Under the pieces are notes generated by a model. That model was not told the origin of the DNA. It ran no database searches and saw only the letters and a list, made by a program, of their open reading frames with translations. The position numbers and the translations under genes are program-made. A stretch of 64,000 bases of DNA from an uncultured Candidatus Saccharibacteria bacterium (GTDB taxonomy: Bacteria; Patescibacteriota; Saccharimonadia; Saccharimonadales; Saccharimonadaceae), in assembly GCA_947302125.1 (NCBI GenBank), contig CAMYUL010000004.1:29507-93506 (forward strand). The letters run 5' to 3'. This document shows positions 19,345 through 28,402 of the stretch, piece by piece. Each line of letters starts with the position of its first letter. The first letter of the stretch is position 1.

Positions 19345-20482
19345 TATTTACCTCTCTTCCAGTATAACACGAAAGTTGACAAACTAAGCCAAGTGACACT
19401 GCGACAAACAACATACTTGTCCCACCATAGGATAGAAGCGGCAAAGTAATACCAGTAAGTGGCACCAACCCTGTCATTGCCGCAATGTTTATAATTGTCT
19501 GCGTCGCTATCCAAGCAAAAACTCCGACCGTTACGAGACTCTTCTCTGTCTCTAGTTTTGCTGATACTTTCAAAATTCGAGATAAAAGCAAGAAAAATAC
19601 TGCGATGATAGCGAATAATCCTACAAATCCGAAGGTTTCTCCCATCACTGCAAATACCGAGTCATTAATTGACTCCGGCAAGTACCCAGTCGCCTGTACA
19701 CTATTCCCTATTCCCACACCAAGCAAGCCGCCAGTACCAATTGCCATTTTTGCATTGTCAATATGATATGTCTCGTCCGAACTTCCCTGTCCAGAAAAAG
19801 TCATCATTCTCTCTAGGCGGTGCGGCGAAGATAAAATTGCAAACAACCCACCGGCCGCTACTACCGCCACCGCCACTAAGAAATAATTCAATCGAATTCC
19901 GCTCATAAATAATATCCCCAGGACAATTGCTACCATCACGATACCGGTACCCAAATCTTTTTGTGCAATTACCACAAAACCAAGCGCTATTATCGATACA
20001 ATCGCAAACGGCTGCAAAAAATCTCGTGTTTCCAACTTGTGCTCCGCCTTATAGCGCGCTACAAGCTGCGCTAGATATAGTACCAGCCCCAACTTCAAAA
20101 GTTCCGCCGGCTGGAACGTTGTTACACCAAGGTTAATCCACCTACAACCACCCAGCTCACAGACCGCAAGTGAAGAGTGAATTGCTGAAGCCAGGAACAA
20201 TATCGCACAAGCCACGAGTCCGGTTACCATGATCCATTTTGAATACTCGCGTAGTTTCTCATATGGAATCTTAAATGCCGCAAAAAATCCAATCACCGCA
20301 AGTATTACCGACTTTAGCTGCGAGATAAAGAAATAGTTAGTTGCAAGTTTCTTGTCGTCAGGAAGTGTAGCGTTCATAAAATTTACCCTCTGTGGGCCAA
20401 TTGCAAAAATCACAATCAAACCTATCGCTAGTAGGACAAAGGTTAATATTGTAATTATTCTGTCACTTTTATGTTTTCGCAC
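19277..20482 (-). CDS. ftsW: Cell division protein FtsW (SEDS)
   Basis: Multi-pass; GCRWINLG, FQPAELLKLGLVLYLA, LPLLSYGGTSML. Confidence 0.92.
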   Translation of the reverse strand: MRKHKSDRIITILTFVLLAIGLIVIFAIGPQRVNFMNATLPDDKKLATNYFFISQLKSVILAVIGFFAAFKIPYEKLREYSKWIMVTGLVACAILFLASAIHSSLAVCELGGCRWINLGVTTFQPAELLKLGLVLYLAQLVARYKAEHKLETRDFLQPFAIVSIIALGFVVIAQKDLGTGIVMVAIVLGILFMSGIRLNYFLVAVAVVAAGGLFAILSSPHRLERMMTFSGQGSSDETYHIDNAKMAIGTGGLLGVGIGNSVQATGYLPESINDSVFAVMGETFGFVGLFAIIAVFFLLLSRILKVSAKLETEKSLVTVGVFAWIATQTIINIAAMTGLVPLTGITLPLLSYGGTSMLFVAVSLGLVCQLSCYTGREVNNESISSGRGLRGSYNPGRRRSA

Positions 20483-20504
20483 CTAACTAACCTCCAAATT
20501 TGTT

Positions 20505-21536
20505 CTAGGCGATTCCCCCTGCTGCCGCAATAAAGACGCCCACTAGTGCTAAGACTCCGGCAATTACCCAAAATCTCATTACGATCTTAGCCTCACCCCA
20601 GCCCTTTGCCTCTAAGTGATGGTGAATTGGAGCAGAAATAAATAATTTGCGCTTGAAAACTTTTTTCCAAATCATCTGAAGAAGTGACGAACCAGCTTCC
20701 ACTACTAGTAGCCCGCCGATAATCGGTAGCAAGAAGAACGAGTTGGTCATCATTGCTACTACACCAAGCCCAGCGCCAAGTGCAAATGAACCCACATCTC
20801 CCATCATAAATCTTGCCGGTGGCACATTAAACCAAACATAGGAAAGCAACCAGCCGACCACTGTTAGACAAAAGCCGACTAGCATCCACTGACCCTGAAG
20901 GAGTGCAATAATTCCAAAAGCACCATAAGCAATCATACATAACCCACCAGCTAGACCATCAAGTCCATCAGAGATATTTACCGCATTAGAAGTTGCCACT
21001 ACGGCAAACGCAAACACTGCAATCATTAACATTTCCGGAAGGATCCATTCGCCAACAAACGGAATATGAATCGAGCTCCACCCGAGCTTCACTGCAAAGA
21101 ACCAGCCAAGCACGATTCCTACCGCCGTAATCATCGTAAATTTTACCGGCGCGCGCAAACCTGCTGCCCCATGCCCGTCGCCAAAGACATTAATCATATC
21201 ATCAATTAGCCCTACAATGGAGCCACCCAAAAACCCAAACAGCGGCAACCAGGTTTGGCCCCTATCCCAGTTGCAGATGTATGTCACTAGTCCAACTGTT
21301 ACTACGCCTACAATCCCCGCCATTGTTGGAAAGACTCTCTTGAATTTATGCGCATGAAGCTTTGTCATTACCGGAAGAGCTTTGCCGTCAATCGCTGTCT
21401 TTTTTTGCTTTTTCCAGAATTTATACTTATACGCAAAGTGTGTATAAATTGGCGTCAAAAACATCGCTAGAAGAAATGCGCCCAGCGCCAAAACTAACCC
21501 ATAAAACATCTCGTCACTTATTTTGATGCTAAGCAT
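20505..21536 (-). CDS. mraY: Phospho-MurNAc-pentapeptide transferase
   Basis: KTAIDGKALPVMTK, VGLIDDMINV, NAVNISDGLDGLAGG, PIHHHLEAKGW. Confidence 0.95.
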   Translation of the reverse strand: MLSIKISDEMFYGLVLALGAFLLAMFLTPIYTHFAYKYKFWKKQKKTAIDGKALPVMTKLHAHKFKRVFPTMAGIVGVVTVGLVTYICNWDRGQTWLPLFGFLGGSIVGLIDDMINVFGDGHGAAGLRAPVKFTMITAVGIVLGWFFAVKLGWSSIHIPFVGEWILPEMLMIAVFAFAVVATSNAVNISDGLDGLAGGLCMIAYGAFGIIALLQGQWMLVGFCLTVVGWLLSYVWFNVPPARFMMGDVGSFALGAGLGVVAMMTNSFFLLPIIGGLLVVEAGSSLLQMIWKKVFKRKLFISAPIHHHLEAKGWGEAKIVMRFWVIAGVLALVGVFIAAAGGIA

Positions 21537-23269
21537 TAATCATTTCCTCCTGGTTTTATTTTTAAATAATCGATCATATACGTACTCATTTTATCAAATA
21601 TCGGCATCGCGTCCCTTTCCCCCTCCATCTTGACGCCGTCCCCCCATATCTTTACCATTATAACATATTCTGGGGTATCCTGGGTAGCCCCACCAAACCC
21701 AACGTAGTTACCGATCGTCTCGTCAAATGTATATGCACCGTCCTTAATTCCCTGCGAAGTACCAGTCTTGCCACCAATGTAATATCCCGGCTTATCAACA
21801 CCAGTTGTTCGCTTGTATGACCTTACATTGTATAACATTTCTCGCATTGTCTTAGAAGTCGACGAAGAGATTGTTTGTCTAATCGACTCTGGAGCTTGCA
21901 GATAGTTAAACGTCCCGTTTGGCAAAACTTCGCCAGCCACCACGGTTGGACGGAAATATTCGCCACCATTAATCACGCTAGAAAACGCCGCCGCAAGCTG
22001 CATCATTGTAATATTCATACCCTGACCAAATGTCATATTCGCATACCTAGAATTGTAAGCATCCTCAGCATCTGGTTTTGTAATATAACCCTTAGCTTCC
22101 ACTAGCTCAATATCCGTATATTCGCCAAATCCAAATTTATCATGATAATATTCATACAGTCTATCTTTCCCTTTTTGCGTAATCTGCGAAGCATCATCGC
22201 CAAGCAGCATTAACGCTGTCATCGACGAGGTATTGAGCGAGTAGTCTAAGCCAGTCTGCATTGTAATTGTACCTAGCTGCCCCTTATAGGCGTTCTCAAT
22301 TTTCCAGTTATCGACCATCAAATAGCCTTTATTGTCATAAGTTGTTGCTGGCGACATTTTCCCTTGGTCAATTGCCGCCGAGAACGAGAAAGTCTTGCAC
22401 ATCGAGCCTGGCTCATATGCACTCTCAAGTGGTACGTTTACAAACACCGAGGCGTCCTCAACTTCATTATATTTTGTCGCATCATACGTCGGGACATTCG
22501 CTAATGCCCAGATTTCCCCAGTCATCGGATCCATCACAATCCCCGCTGCATTAGTCGCCGCCGAATGTTCTACCGCATCCGACAAGATTTGCTCCATCTT
22601 ACTCTGGATATTGCGGTCAATCGATAATACGACATTTTTACCATCCTTCGCCGGAATACGCACGTTGTCATCGCCAATTGAAAGTGCCACATTATTTACA
22701 TCTGTCACAGTCTTCAAAATACCGTCCTCTCCAGCCAGGTCCTTATCTAGCGCTTGTTCTACACCATATTGGCCATCACCATCATTATTCACGAATCCGA
22801 GCAGTGACGAGGCTAGTTGCCCCTCTGGATAAACCCGCGCATTTCCCTCCTTATAATATACGCCTACTAGATTCGCCGTCCGGATCTTCTGCACGGCGTC
22901 CCGTTTTACTCCACGCGCCACTATATAATACCTTCTCGTCTTGTCGGCAAATACATCCTTCCACTCAGCTACCACCTTATCACCAGCTATCTCACTAATC
23001 AGTCTCTCTGTTTCTTTCGGATCAGCAATCATCGGGTCTACGATAATTGTCCAAACCGCCTCATTCATCACTACCACAGTCGGCTCATCGCCGTCCATCA
23101 TATAAATTTCTCCACGTTCCGCCGGCACCGTATATTGCACTACGTGCTCCTGCTCCGCCCTTTTCACCCAGGCATCGTGCTCAAAAATCTGAATCATAAA
23201 AAGCCGCACCAAAACTAGTGCGACCGCTGCCACCAAAATAATTCGAAGCGCCTTTACGCGTTTTTCCAT
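21536..23269 (-). CDS. ftsI: Penicillin-binding protein 2/FtsI transpeptidase
   Basis: YEPGSMCKTFSF (SxxK), SLNTS (SxN), GGKTGTSQ (KTGT). Confidence 0.93.
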   Translation of the reverse strand: MEKRVKALRIILVAAVALVLVRLFMIQIFEHDAWVKRAEQEHVVQYTVPAERGEIYMMDGDEPTVVVMNEAVWTIIVDPMIADPKETERLISEIAGDKVVAEWKDVFADKTRRYYIVARGVKRDAVQKIRTANLVGVYYKEGNARVYPEGQLASSLLGFVNNDGDGQYGVEQALDKDLAGEDGILKTVTDVNNVALSIGDDNVRIPAKDGKNVVLSIDRNIQSKMEQILSDAVEHSAATNAAGIVMDPMTGEIWALANVPTYDATKYNEVEDASVFVNVPLESAYEPGSMCKTFSFSAAIDQGKMSPATTYDNKGYLMVDNWKIENAYKGQLGTITMQTGLDYSLNTSSMTALMLLGDDASQITQKGKDRLYEYYHDKFGFGEYTDIELVEAKGYITKPDAEDAYNSRYANMTFGQGMNITMMQLAAAFSSVINGGEYFRPTVVAGEVLPNGTFNYLQAPESIRQTISSSTSKTMREMLYNVRSYKRTTGVDKPGYYIGGKTGTSQGIKDGAYTFDETIGNYVGFGGATQDTPEYVIMVKIWGDGVKMEGERDAMPIFDKMSTYMIDYLKIKPGGND

Positions 23270-23288
23270 GCTTCTATTTTATCACAGT

Positions 23289-23633
23289 TTATTCATTAGC
23301 ATAACCAGAAACTTGTCCATCTGGCATATTCACAGCAACTTCTGACGTCTCCGCCGCAGCGACAGATGTCAGTCTCGCTTTTTCTACGGCTAGATCTTCT
23401 TTCCTAGCCTGAAGATCAGAAATCTCATTTTCAATATTCGAAAGTTCATAATCATACGTCGTAGCCTTTACGCCTTGAGTCGCATAAATCAATCCAACAA
23501 TCAGTACCATCAAGCCAAAAATCGCAGTTAAACTCATATTTCCCAGACGTCTAGTCGTATGTCTAACCGTGTTTTGATTGCGAGACCAAGAATTTGTCAT
23601 CATTCCTCGCCTTGATACATATTCGTTTCGCAT
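23289..23633 (-). CDS. FtsL-like septum protein
   Basis: Short single-TM coiled-coil ORF upstream of ftsI. Confidence 0.6.
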   Translation of the reverse strand: MRNEYVSRRGMMTNSWSRNQNTVRHTTRRLGNMSLTAIFGLMVLIVGLIYATQGVKATTYDYELSNIENEISDLQARKEDLAVEKARLTSVAAAETSEVAVNMPDGQVSGYANE

Positions 23634-23694
23634 TATTCCCTTTCGATTTTTGTTTTTCGTTTTTAATAATTCAAAATAATTCGAGCCTATGTGT

Positions 23695-23876
23695 TTATCT
23701 ATAATCCTAAGACCGGGGTGATCACTCCCCGCAGAGCTATAAGTGCTGAAAGCTCCGCCCCGGGAAGGTCATATATTATATAAACACCTACCAGGCTCTA
23801 CAACCTGGTGGAGGTTTCCCTCCATGTTGCCCGGCGGAAAAGTTCAAAACTAAACCGCTACGGGCTGACTACTTTC
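23695..23876 (-). ncRNA. Multi-hairpin structured RNA between rsmH/sORF and ftsL
   Basis: Minus strand: GCCCG..GCGG..CCGC..GGGC; GGAGG-GAAA-CCTCC; ACCAGG..CCTGGT; GTGTTTAT..ATAAACAC enclosing further GC stems. Confidence 0.55.
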
Positions 23877-23942
23877 TTAGCGAAAGTTAACTTTGATTTT
23901 CTGTGCACGAGATTTATTCATGACAGTGATTTGACGTGGCAT
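23877..23942 (-). CDS. Small ORF, 21 aa: MPRQITVMNKSRAQKIKVNFR
   Basis: AAAGGAGG Shine-Dalgarno 6-7 nt before ATG; located between rsmH and ftsL. Confidence 0.55.
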   Translation of the reverse strand: MPRQITVMNKSRAQKIKVNFR

Positions 23943-23965
23943 ATTTTGCCTCCTTTGTTTTATTT

Positions 23966-24847
23966 TTATTTTTTATTTTTAACAACCACGCGAAGTTTTG
24001 CACTCCTCGCACGTGGGTTGTTAACTAACTCCAACTTCTCCGCCACAATTGGCTTTTTGTTAATTAATTTAAGCTCGCTCTCCTCGCCGAGGCTTGAAGC
24101 TCCTTTAAAATAATCTTTTACCAACCGATCTTCTAGACTATGGAAAGTAATAATCGCAAGTCTTCCACCGGGCTTCAAAAGCTTCGGTAGAATCGGCAGC
24201 GTCTTTTCGATTAATGACAACTCGTCGTTAACTACGATCCTAATCGCCTGAAACACCTTAGTCGCCGGATGAATCCTTGACTTTGCTGTTTCTTTTGCAA
24301 TTGCATTAGCTAGCTCAGTTGTTGTCTTAAACGGCCGAGACAGCCTAATGATCTTTGCTACCTTCCGCGAGAACCCCGGGCTCATCTCTCCATACTTTTC
24401 AAAAATCTCGACTAGTTCCCTCTCGCTCCATTTATTCACGATATCAGCCGCAGTCATTTCCTGCCGCCTATCCATACGCATATCGAGAGGTCCATCGTTC
24501 AAAAAAGAGAAACCACGATCCCCTTGATCTAGTTGCGGAGAAGATACCCCAAAATCAGCGAGAATCATATCGTAAGTTTCTCCACACTGTAAACACTGTA
24601 GCGCCGCACTGTAAAAGTCCATATGCAGAATCTCAATCGGTTCACTTTCGTACTTCCCTTTTAAGATCTTTACCGCATAATCGTCTCGATCAACTAATGT
24701 CGAGCTTTTATAGTTCCGCGTTACATCCAAAATCGCACCTGCATGTCCCGCATAGCCCGCAGTAAGATCCAAATATGAATCTCCTAGCTTAGGGGATAAG
24801 CATTGCAAAACTTCCGATAATAACACTGGTTTGTGGTATTCTTCCAT
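23966..24847 (-). CDS. rsmH: 16S rRNA (cytosine1402-N4)-methyltransferase
   Basis: YHKPVLLSEVLQCL, YLDLTAGYAGHAGAIL, DFGVSSPQLDQGDRGFSF. Confidence 0.95.
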   Translation of the reverse strand: MEEYHKPVLLSEVLQCLSPKLGDSYLDLTAGYAGHAGAILDVTRNYKSSTLVDRDDYAVKILKGKYESEPIEILHMDFYSAALQCLQCGETYDMILADFGVSSPQLDQGDRGFSFLNDGPLDMRMDRRQEMTAADIVNKWSERELVEIFEKYGEMSPGFSRKVAKIIRLSRPFKTTTELANAIAKETAKSRIHPATKVFQAIRIVVNDELSLIEKTLPILPKLLKPGGRLAIITFHSLEDRLVKDYFKGASSLGEESELKLINKKPIVAEKLELVNNPRARSAKLRVVVKNKK

Positions 24848-24883
24848 TACTTATATTATATCACTACAATATAAGGTTTCAGT

Positions 24884-25111
24884 AGTTTGAGGGTGGTCAA
24901 CTAGAAATTTTCGCGGGTTTGTTTTGGTTCAATTTTTATTTAAGTTGCCACATAATCTTCACCACGAAGCGAGTTCGTAGTCGTTGAGAGCTTAATGTGT
25001 CATTGGTTGTTCATTAGAGTTAATTGGGAGGTGTTTAGAAGAAGAACTAACGGTTTTGATTTCGCGTATCCTAAACGCGCACAAAAACTCCTAGTTGACC
25101 AACCTCAAACT
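24884..25111. repeat. Long inverted-repeat element C (21-bp outer stem, 1 mismatch, about 186-nt interior)
   Basis: AGTTTGAGGGTGGTCAACTAG / CTAGTTGACCAACCTCAAACT followed by TTTTTT. Confidence 0.9.
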
Positions 25112-25285
25112 TTTTTAATGTACTTTTTTGCTGTGGATGTTTTTGTTTTGTGTTCCACTTGACCTTAGTTTAGCACAGCTTATGCTAAAAAGTCAAGGCC
25201 ATTTTTGGCCATTTTTCTACATTTTTAGTTTTCCACCACCCCTGTGGAAAACCATTGTTGACAATTCCCTTTCGATATTTTACAA

Positions 25286-25310
25286 AAACCGAACAAGCCG
25301 TGTTCGGTTT
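25286..25310. repeat. Hairpin AAACCGAACA-agccg-TGTTCGGTTT
   Basis: Perfect 10-bp inverted repeat upstream of ppa. Confidence 0.7.
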
Positions 25311-25373
25311 CTACATTTTGTTCGGAAATACCCTTATGTATGATATAATATATAAAACTAAAAGGAGTAAATA

Positions 25374-25901
25374 ATGGCAGATTTTAATAAAATCCTAGAC
25401 CCAGGAGACTATGAGAACGGTGAGATTAACGTCGTAGTCGAGATTCCTACCGGATCTAATCATAAGATCGAATGGGATAGAAAGAACGCTTGTTTCATGC
25501 TTGACCGTATCGAGCCAATTGCTTTCGCAAAACCTTGCAACTATGGCTTTATTCCTCAGACATTAGATGAGGACGGCGACGAACTCGATGTTCTTCTGAT
25601 TACTGATCAACCTCTTACTACCGGCATCTACACTAAGGCTCGCGTTCTTGGTGTTATGAAGTTTGTAGATGATGGCGAAGTCGACGATAAGATTATTGCC
25701 GTCCCTGCTGACGACCGCAACAACGGAGATGCTTACCAGTCTCTAGAAGACCTCCCTAAGCGTCTTATCGAGCAAATTGAGTTCCACTTCGACCACTACA
25801 AAGACCTCAAGAAACCAGGTACTACCAAGGTTGAAAAGTTTGCTGGCCTAGACGAAGCTAAGACCGTCATCAAAGACGCCATCGCTCGCTGGACCGCCTA
25901 A
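25374..25901 (+). CDS. ppa: Inorganic pyrophosphatase
   Basis: VVEIPTGSNHKIEWD, NYGFIPQTLDEDGDELDVLL; SD AAAGGAG. Confidence 0.95.
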   Translation: MADFNKILDPGDYENGEINVVVEIPTGSNHKIEWDRKNACFMLDRIEPIAFAKPCNYGFIPQTLDEDGDELDVLLITDQPLTTGIYTKARVLGVMKFVDDGEVDDKIIAVPADDRNNGDAYQSLEDLPKRLIEQIEFHFDHYKDLKKPGTTKVEKFAGLDEAKTVIKDAIARWTA

Positions 25902-25935
25902 TCCTACACCATTCTTCAAGAAGCGTATTCTTTAA

Positions 25936-26052
25936 GAAGCATAGTAAATAAAAAAGTCTGTACATAGAGAGGCTGAATTGAAGTCAAAATGACAACTTTA
26001 GTGTCATTTTGACAATTCACCTCAGTACAGACTTTTTTATTTACTATGCTTC
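25936..26052. repeat. Long nested inverted repeat A2 (perfect 28-bp outer stem around a 53-bp core)
   Basis: GAAGCATAGTAAATAAAAAAGTCTGTAC / exact reverse complement; core identical to A1 in opposite orientation. Confidence 0.95.
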
Positions 26053-26058
26053 CCTATT

Positions 26059-27381
26059 CTACAGCTCTTCAGGCTTAACTCTTACCTGTTTCGCTGTATC
26101 ACGATCACGCACCGTCACCGTGCCATCTTCTAGGGTGTCAAAGTCGATTACAACGCACTTTGGCGTACCAATTTCGTCCTGTTTGCGATACCTCTTTCCG
26201 ATATTGCCAGAATCGTCCCATGTGACATTGCCATACTTAGCACGCAAATCACGATAAACTTCCTGTGCCTTAGCCACTAACTCAGGCTTGTTCTTAAGTA
26301 GCGGTGATACACAAAATTTATACGGAGCTAATAATTCTGGTAGTCGCAGCACCACGCGCGTCGAACCATCAACCTCATCCTCAGCATATGCTGCCGACAG
26401 CACGGCTAGCATCAAGCGCTCCACACCGATCGAAGGCTCAATTACGTGTGGCACAAACACCTCGCCGGTATTCTTATCACGGTACTCCATGCTCTTGCCA
26501 GACTCACGTGCGATATTAGTAAGATCGAAGTCTGTTCTATAAGCCAACCCCATCAGTTCTTCTCTACCGTTTGGATAGTCAAACTCAATATCTACAGTAC
26601 GCTTAGAATAGTGTGCCCTATCTTCTGGTGCTACTTCTTCTTCGTGGATAGCATCAGCCGGAAGTCCGATCACGTTTTCTAGAAAATCATGCTGCGCTTT
26701 AAGCATCTTCTCAAAATTCTCTTCCCAAGTTGTCGGTTCCACAAAATACTCGATCTCCATCTGTGAGCATTCGCGGTCACGCAAGATATAATCACGTGGA
26801 GAAATCTCGTTCCTAAATGCTTTTCCTTGCTGAGCTAAACCAAATGGTAAAGACGGATAAATCGTGTCTACTACATTCTTATAGTTAGTGAAGATGCCCT
26901 GCGCAGTTTCTGGGCGAAGATAAGCAATCGACTTATCGTCAGACACTGGCCCGACGTGCGTAGAAAACATCATATTAAACTTACGAATCTCGCCCCAATC
27001 ACTCTTACCACAAGTTGGGCATTTCGCACCAGTTGCTAAGAATTCTTCCGTAGTTACTGATTCAGATAGACCATCAGCCAATTTGTCTGCCCTAAACCTA
27101 CCGTGACAGGATTTACACTCTACGAGCGGATCATTAAAAGTATCGACATGTCCAGAAGCTACCCAAGTTCTTGGGTTCATCAAAATCGCTGCGTCCACTC
27201 CATATATGTCCTCACGATCTTCTACAAAATACTTCCACCAAGCGTCCATGATCTTGCGTTTCAAAGACACGCCAAGTGGCCCAAAATCCCAAGTACCAGC
27301 CATACCGCCGTACACTTCTGATCCTGGGAAAATAAATCCCCTACGTTTACATAAGCTTACAATGTCTTCTGTTTTACTCAT
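26059..27381 (-). CDS. glyS: Glycyl-tRNA synthetase (class II alpha2 type)
   Basis: MSKTEDIVSLCKRRGFIFPGSEVYGGMAGTWDFGPLG, RPETAQGIFTNYKNV, IEPSIGVERLMLAVL; start at 27381 after TATAAT. Confidence 0.95.
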   Translation of the reverse strand: MSKTEDIVSLCKRRGFIFPGSEVYGGMAGTWDFGPLGVSLKRKIMDAWWKYFVEDREDIYGVDAAILMNPRTWVASGHVDTFNDPLVECKSCHGRFRADKLADGLSESVTTEEFLATGAKCPTCGKSDWGEIRKFNMMFSTHVGPVSDDKSIAYLRPETAQGIFTNYKNVVDTIYPSLPFGLAQQGKAFRNEISPRDYILRDRECSQMEIEYFVEPTTWEENFEKMLKAQHDFLENVIGLPADAIHEEEVAPEDRAHYSKRTVDIEFDYPNGREELMGLAYRTDFDLTNIARESGKSMEYRDKNTGEVFVPHVIEPSIGVERLMLAVLSAAYAEDEVDGSTRVVLRLPELLAPYKFCVSPLLKNKPELVAKAQEVYRDLRAKYGNVTWDDSGNIGKRYRKQDEIGTPKCVVIDFDTLEDGTVTVRDRDTAKQVRVKPEEL

Positions 27382-27398
27382 ACCCCCATTATACCACA

Positions 27399-28076
27399 TT
27401 ATATCTGAGAAAGCGCCCGCGCAATATACAAGATCTCAGAAAGGTCAAAACTACCAGCCTTTACCTTCAGGGCCAATGGCAATTTAGCCGTTAGCATCAG
27501 CCTCAGCATCTTGATCTCATTCGTAGAAATCTTGCCATTAGGATTCTTAACAAGGGCCCGCTCCAAAGTATCCCAACTATATTTTTCTCCTACCACCAGC
27601 TTCTCGCCATCAGTATCCATATATAAGTTTACTTGTTCACCGGAAATCCTCAGTAGATTCAAATAAAACCATGTTGTCACTATTTCAATGTCAGCACCGT
27701 CATTTAGCGCCTCAAAGCATTGCGTAAGCATCGAAAAATACTCTGGACTATCTACCGCTTCTGCCGCTTTAGACACTCGTTTTAGCATCTCCGCCGCCGT
27801 CTCCATTCGTGTATAATCAGTCAACAAGTTCTTAAAAAATTTATTCATCTTAGCCGAAGTCAATATCGCAAACTCACTCTTGCCTTGATGTACCACGATG
27901 TCTGATAGGCAAAACATCTCTATCCCTCCAGCCAGTCTCGACTTTTCCTTTCGAACTGCCTTAGCCATCACCGCCATTTTCCCTTGTGGAGTCAGAATAT
28001 TTAGGATCCGGTCTGCTTCACCATAGTTGGTGCGCCTCAATACAATTGCCTGCGTCTTTAAATCTTGTCCAGACAT
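27399..28076 (-). CDS. recO: DNA repair protein RecO
   Basis: QAIVLRRTNYGEADRILNILTPQGKMAVMAKAVRKEKSRLAGGIEMF. Confidence 0.9.
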   Translation of the reverse strand: MSGQDLKTQAIVLRRTNYGEADRILNILTPQGKMAVMAKAVRKEKSRLAGGIEMFCLSDIVVHQGKSEFAILTSAKMNKFFKNLLTDYTRMETAAEMLKRVSKAAEAVDSPEYFSMLTQCFEALNDGADIEIVTTWFYLNLLRISGEQVNLYMDTDGEKLVVGEKYSWDTLERALVKNPNGKISTNEIKMLRLMLTAKLPLALKVKAGSFDLSEILYIARALSQI

Positions 28077-28402
28077 TTTCTTACACTTTCCGGGGTCAAT
28101 TCCGCCTTATTTATCACCGCTACAACCCCATAATTCTCTAATCCGACTGGAGAAATTTCAATAGATGACACAATTACGATTGGAACTTTCCCCGTATCGC
28201 TATATGACGCCATCTCATTTAAAAGCGTAAATCCATCCGGCCCATCAAGCAGTACATCCAAAAAAATCATATCTGGAACTTCGTCATTCATTTCGTTAAT
28301 CGTATCAATCACGTTTGTAAACCGCCGCACCTCACAATCAGAAAGATACCGCTCTAAACATTCAGCAAACAATTCGTCATCATCAACAATATATACTAAC
28401 AT
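28058..28402 (-). CDS. Receiver-only response regulator
   Basis: YIVDDDELFAECLERYL, DMIFLDVLLDGPDGF; no output domain. Confidence 0.85.
   Translation of the reverse strand: MLVYIVDDDELFAECLERYLSDCEVRRFTNVIDTINEMNDEVPDMIFLDVLLDGPDGFTLLNEMASYSDTGKVPIVIVSSIEISPVGLENYGVVAVINKAELTPESVRKCLDKI

Noticed and set aside
24884-25111. Retron msr/msd interpretation of element C
   Set aside because: No reverse transcriptase nearby and no recognisable priming architecture
25286-25310. LexA-box reading of CCGAACA..TGTTCGG
   Set aside because: Spacing does not fit the CGAAC-N4-GTTCG operator; similar sequence elsewhere (43985-44014) is a terminator hairpin
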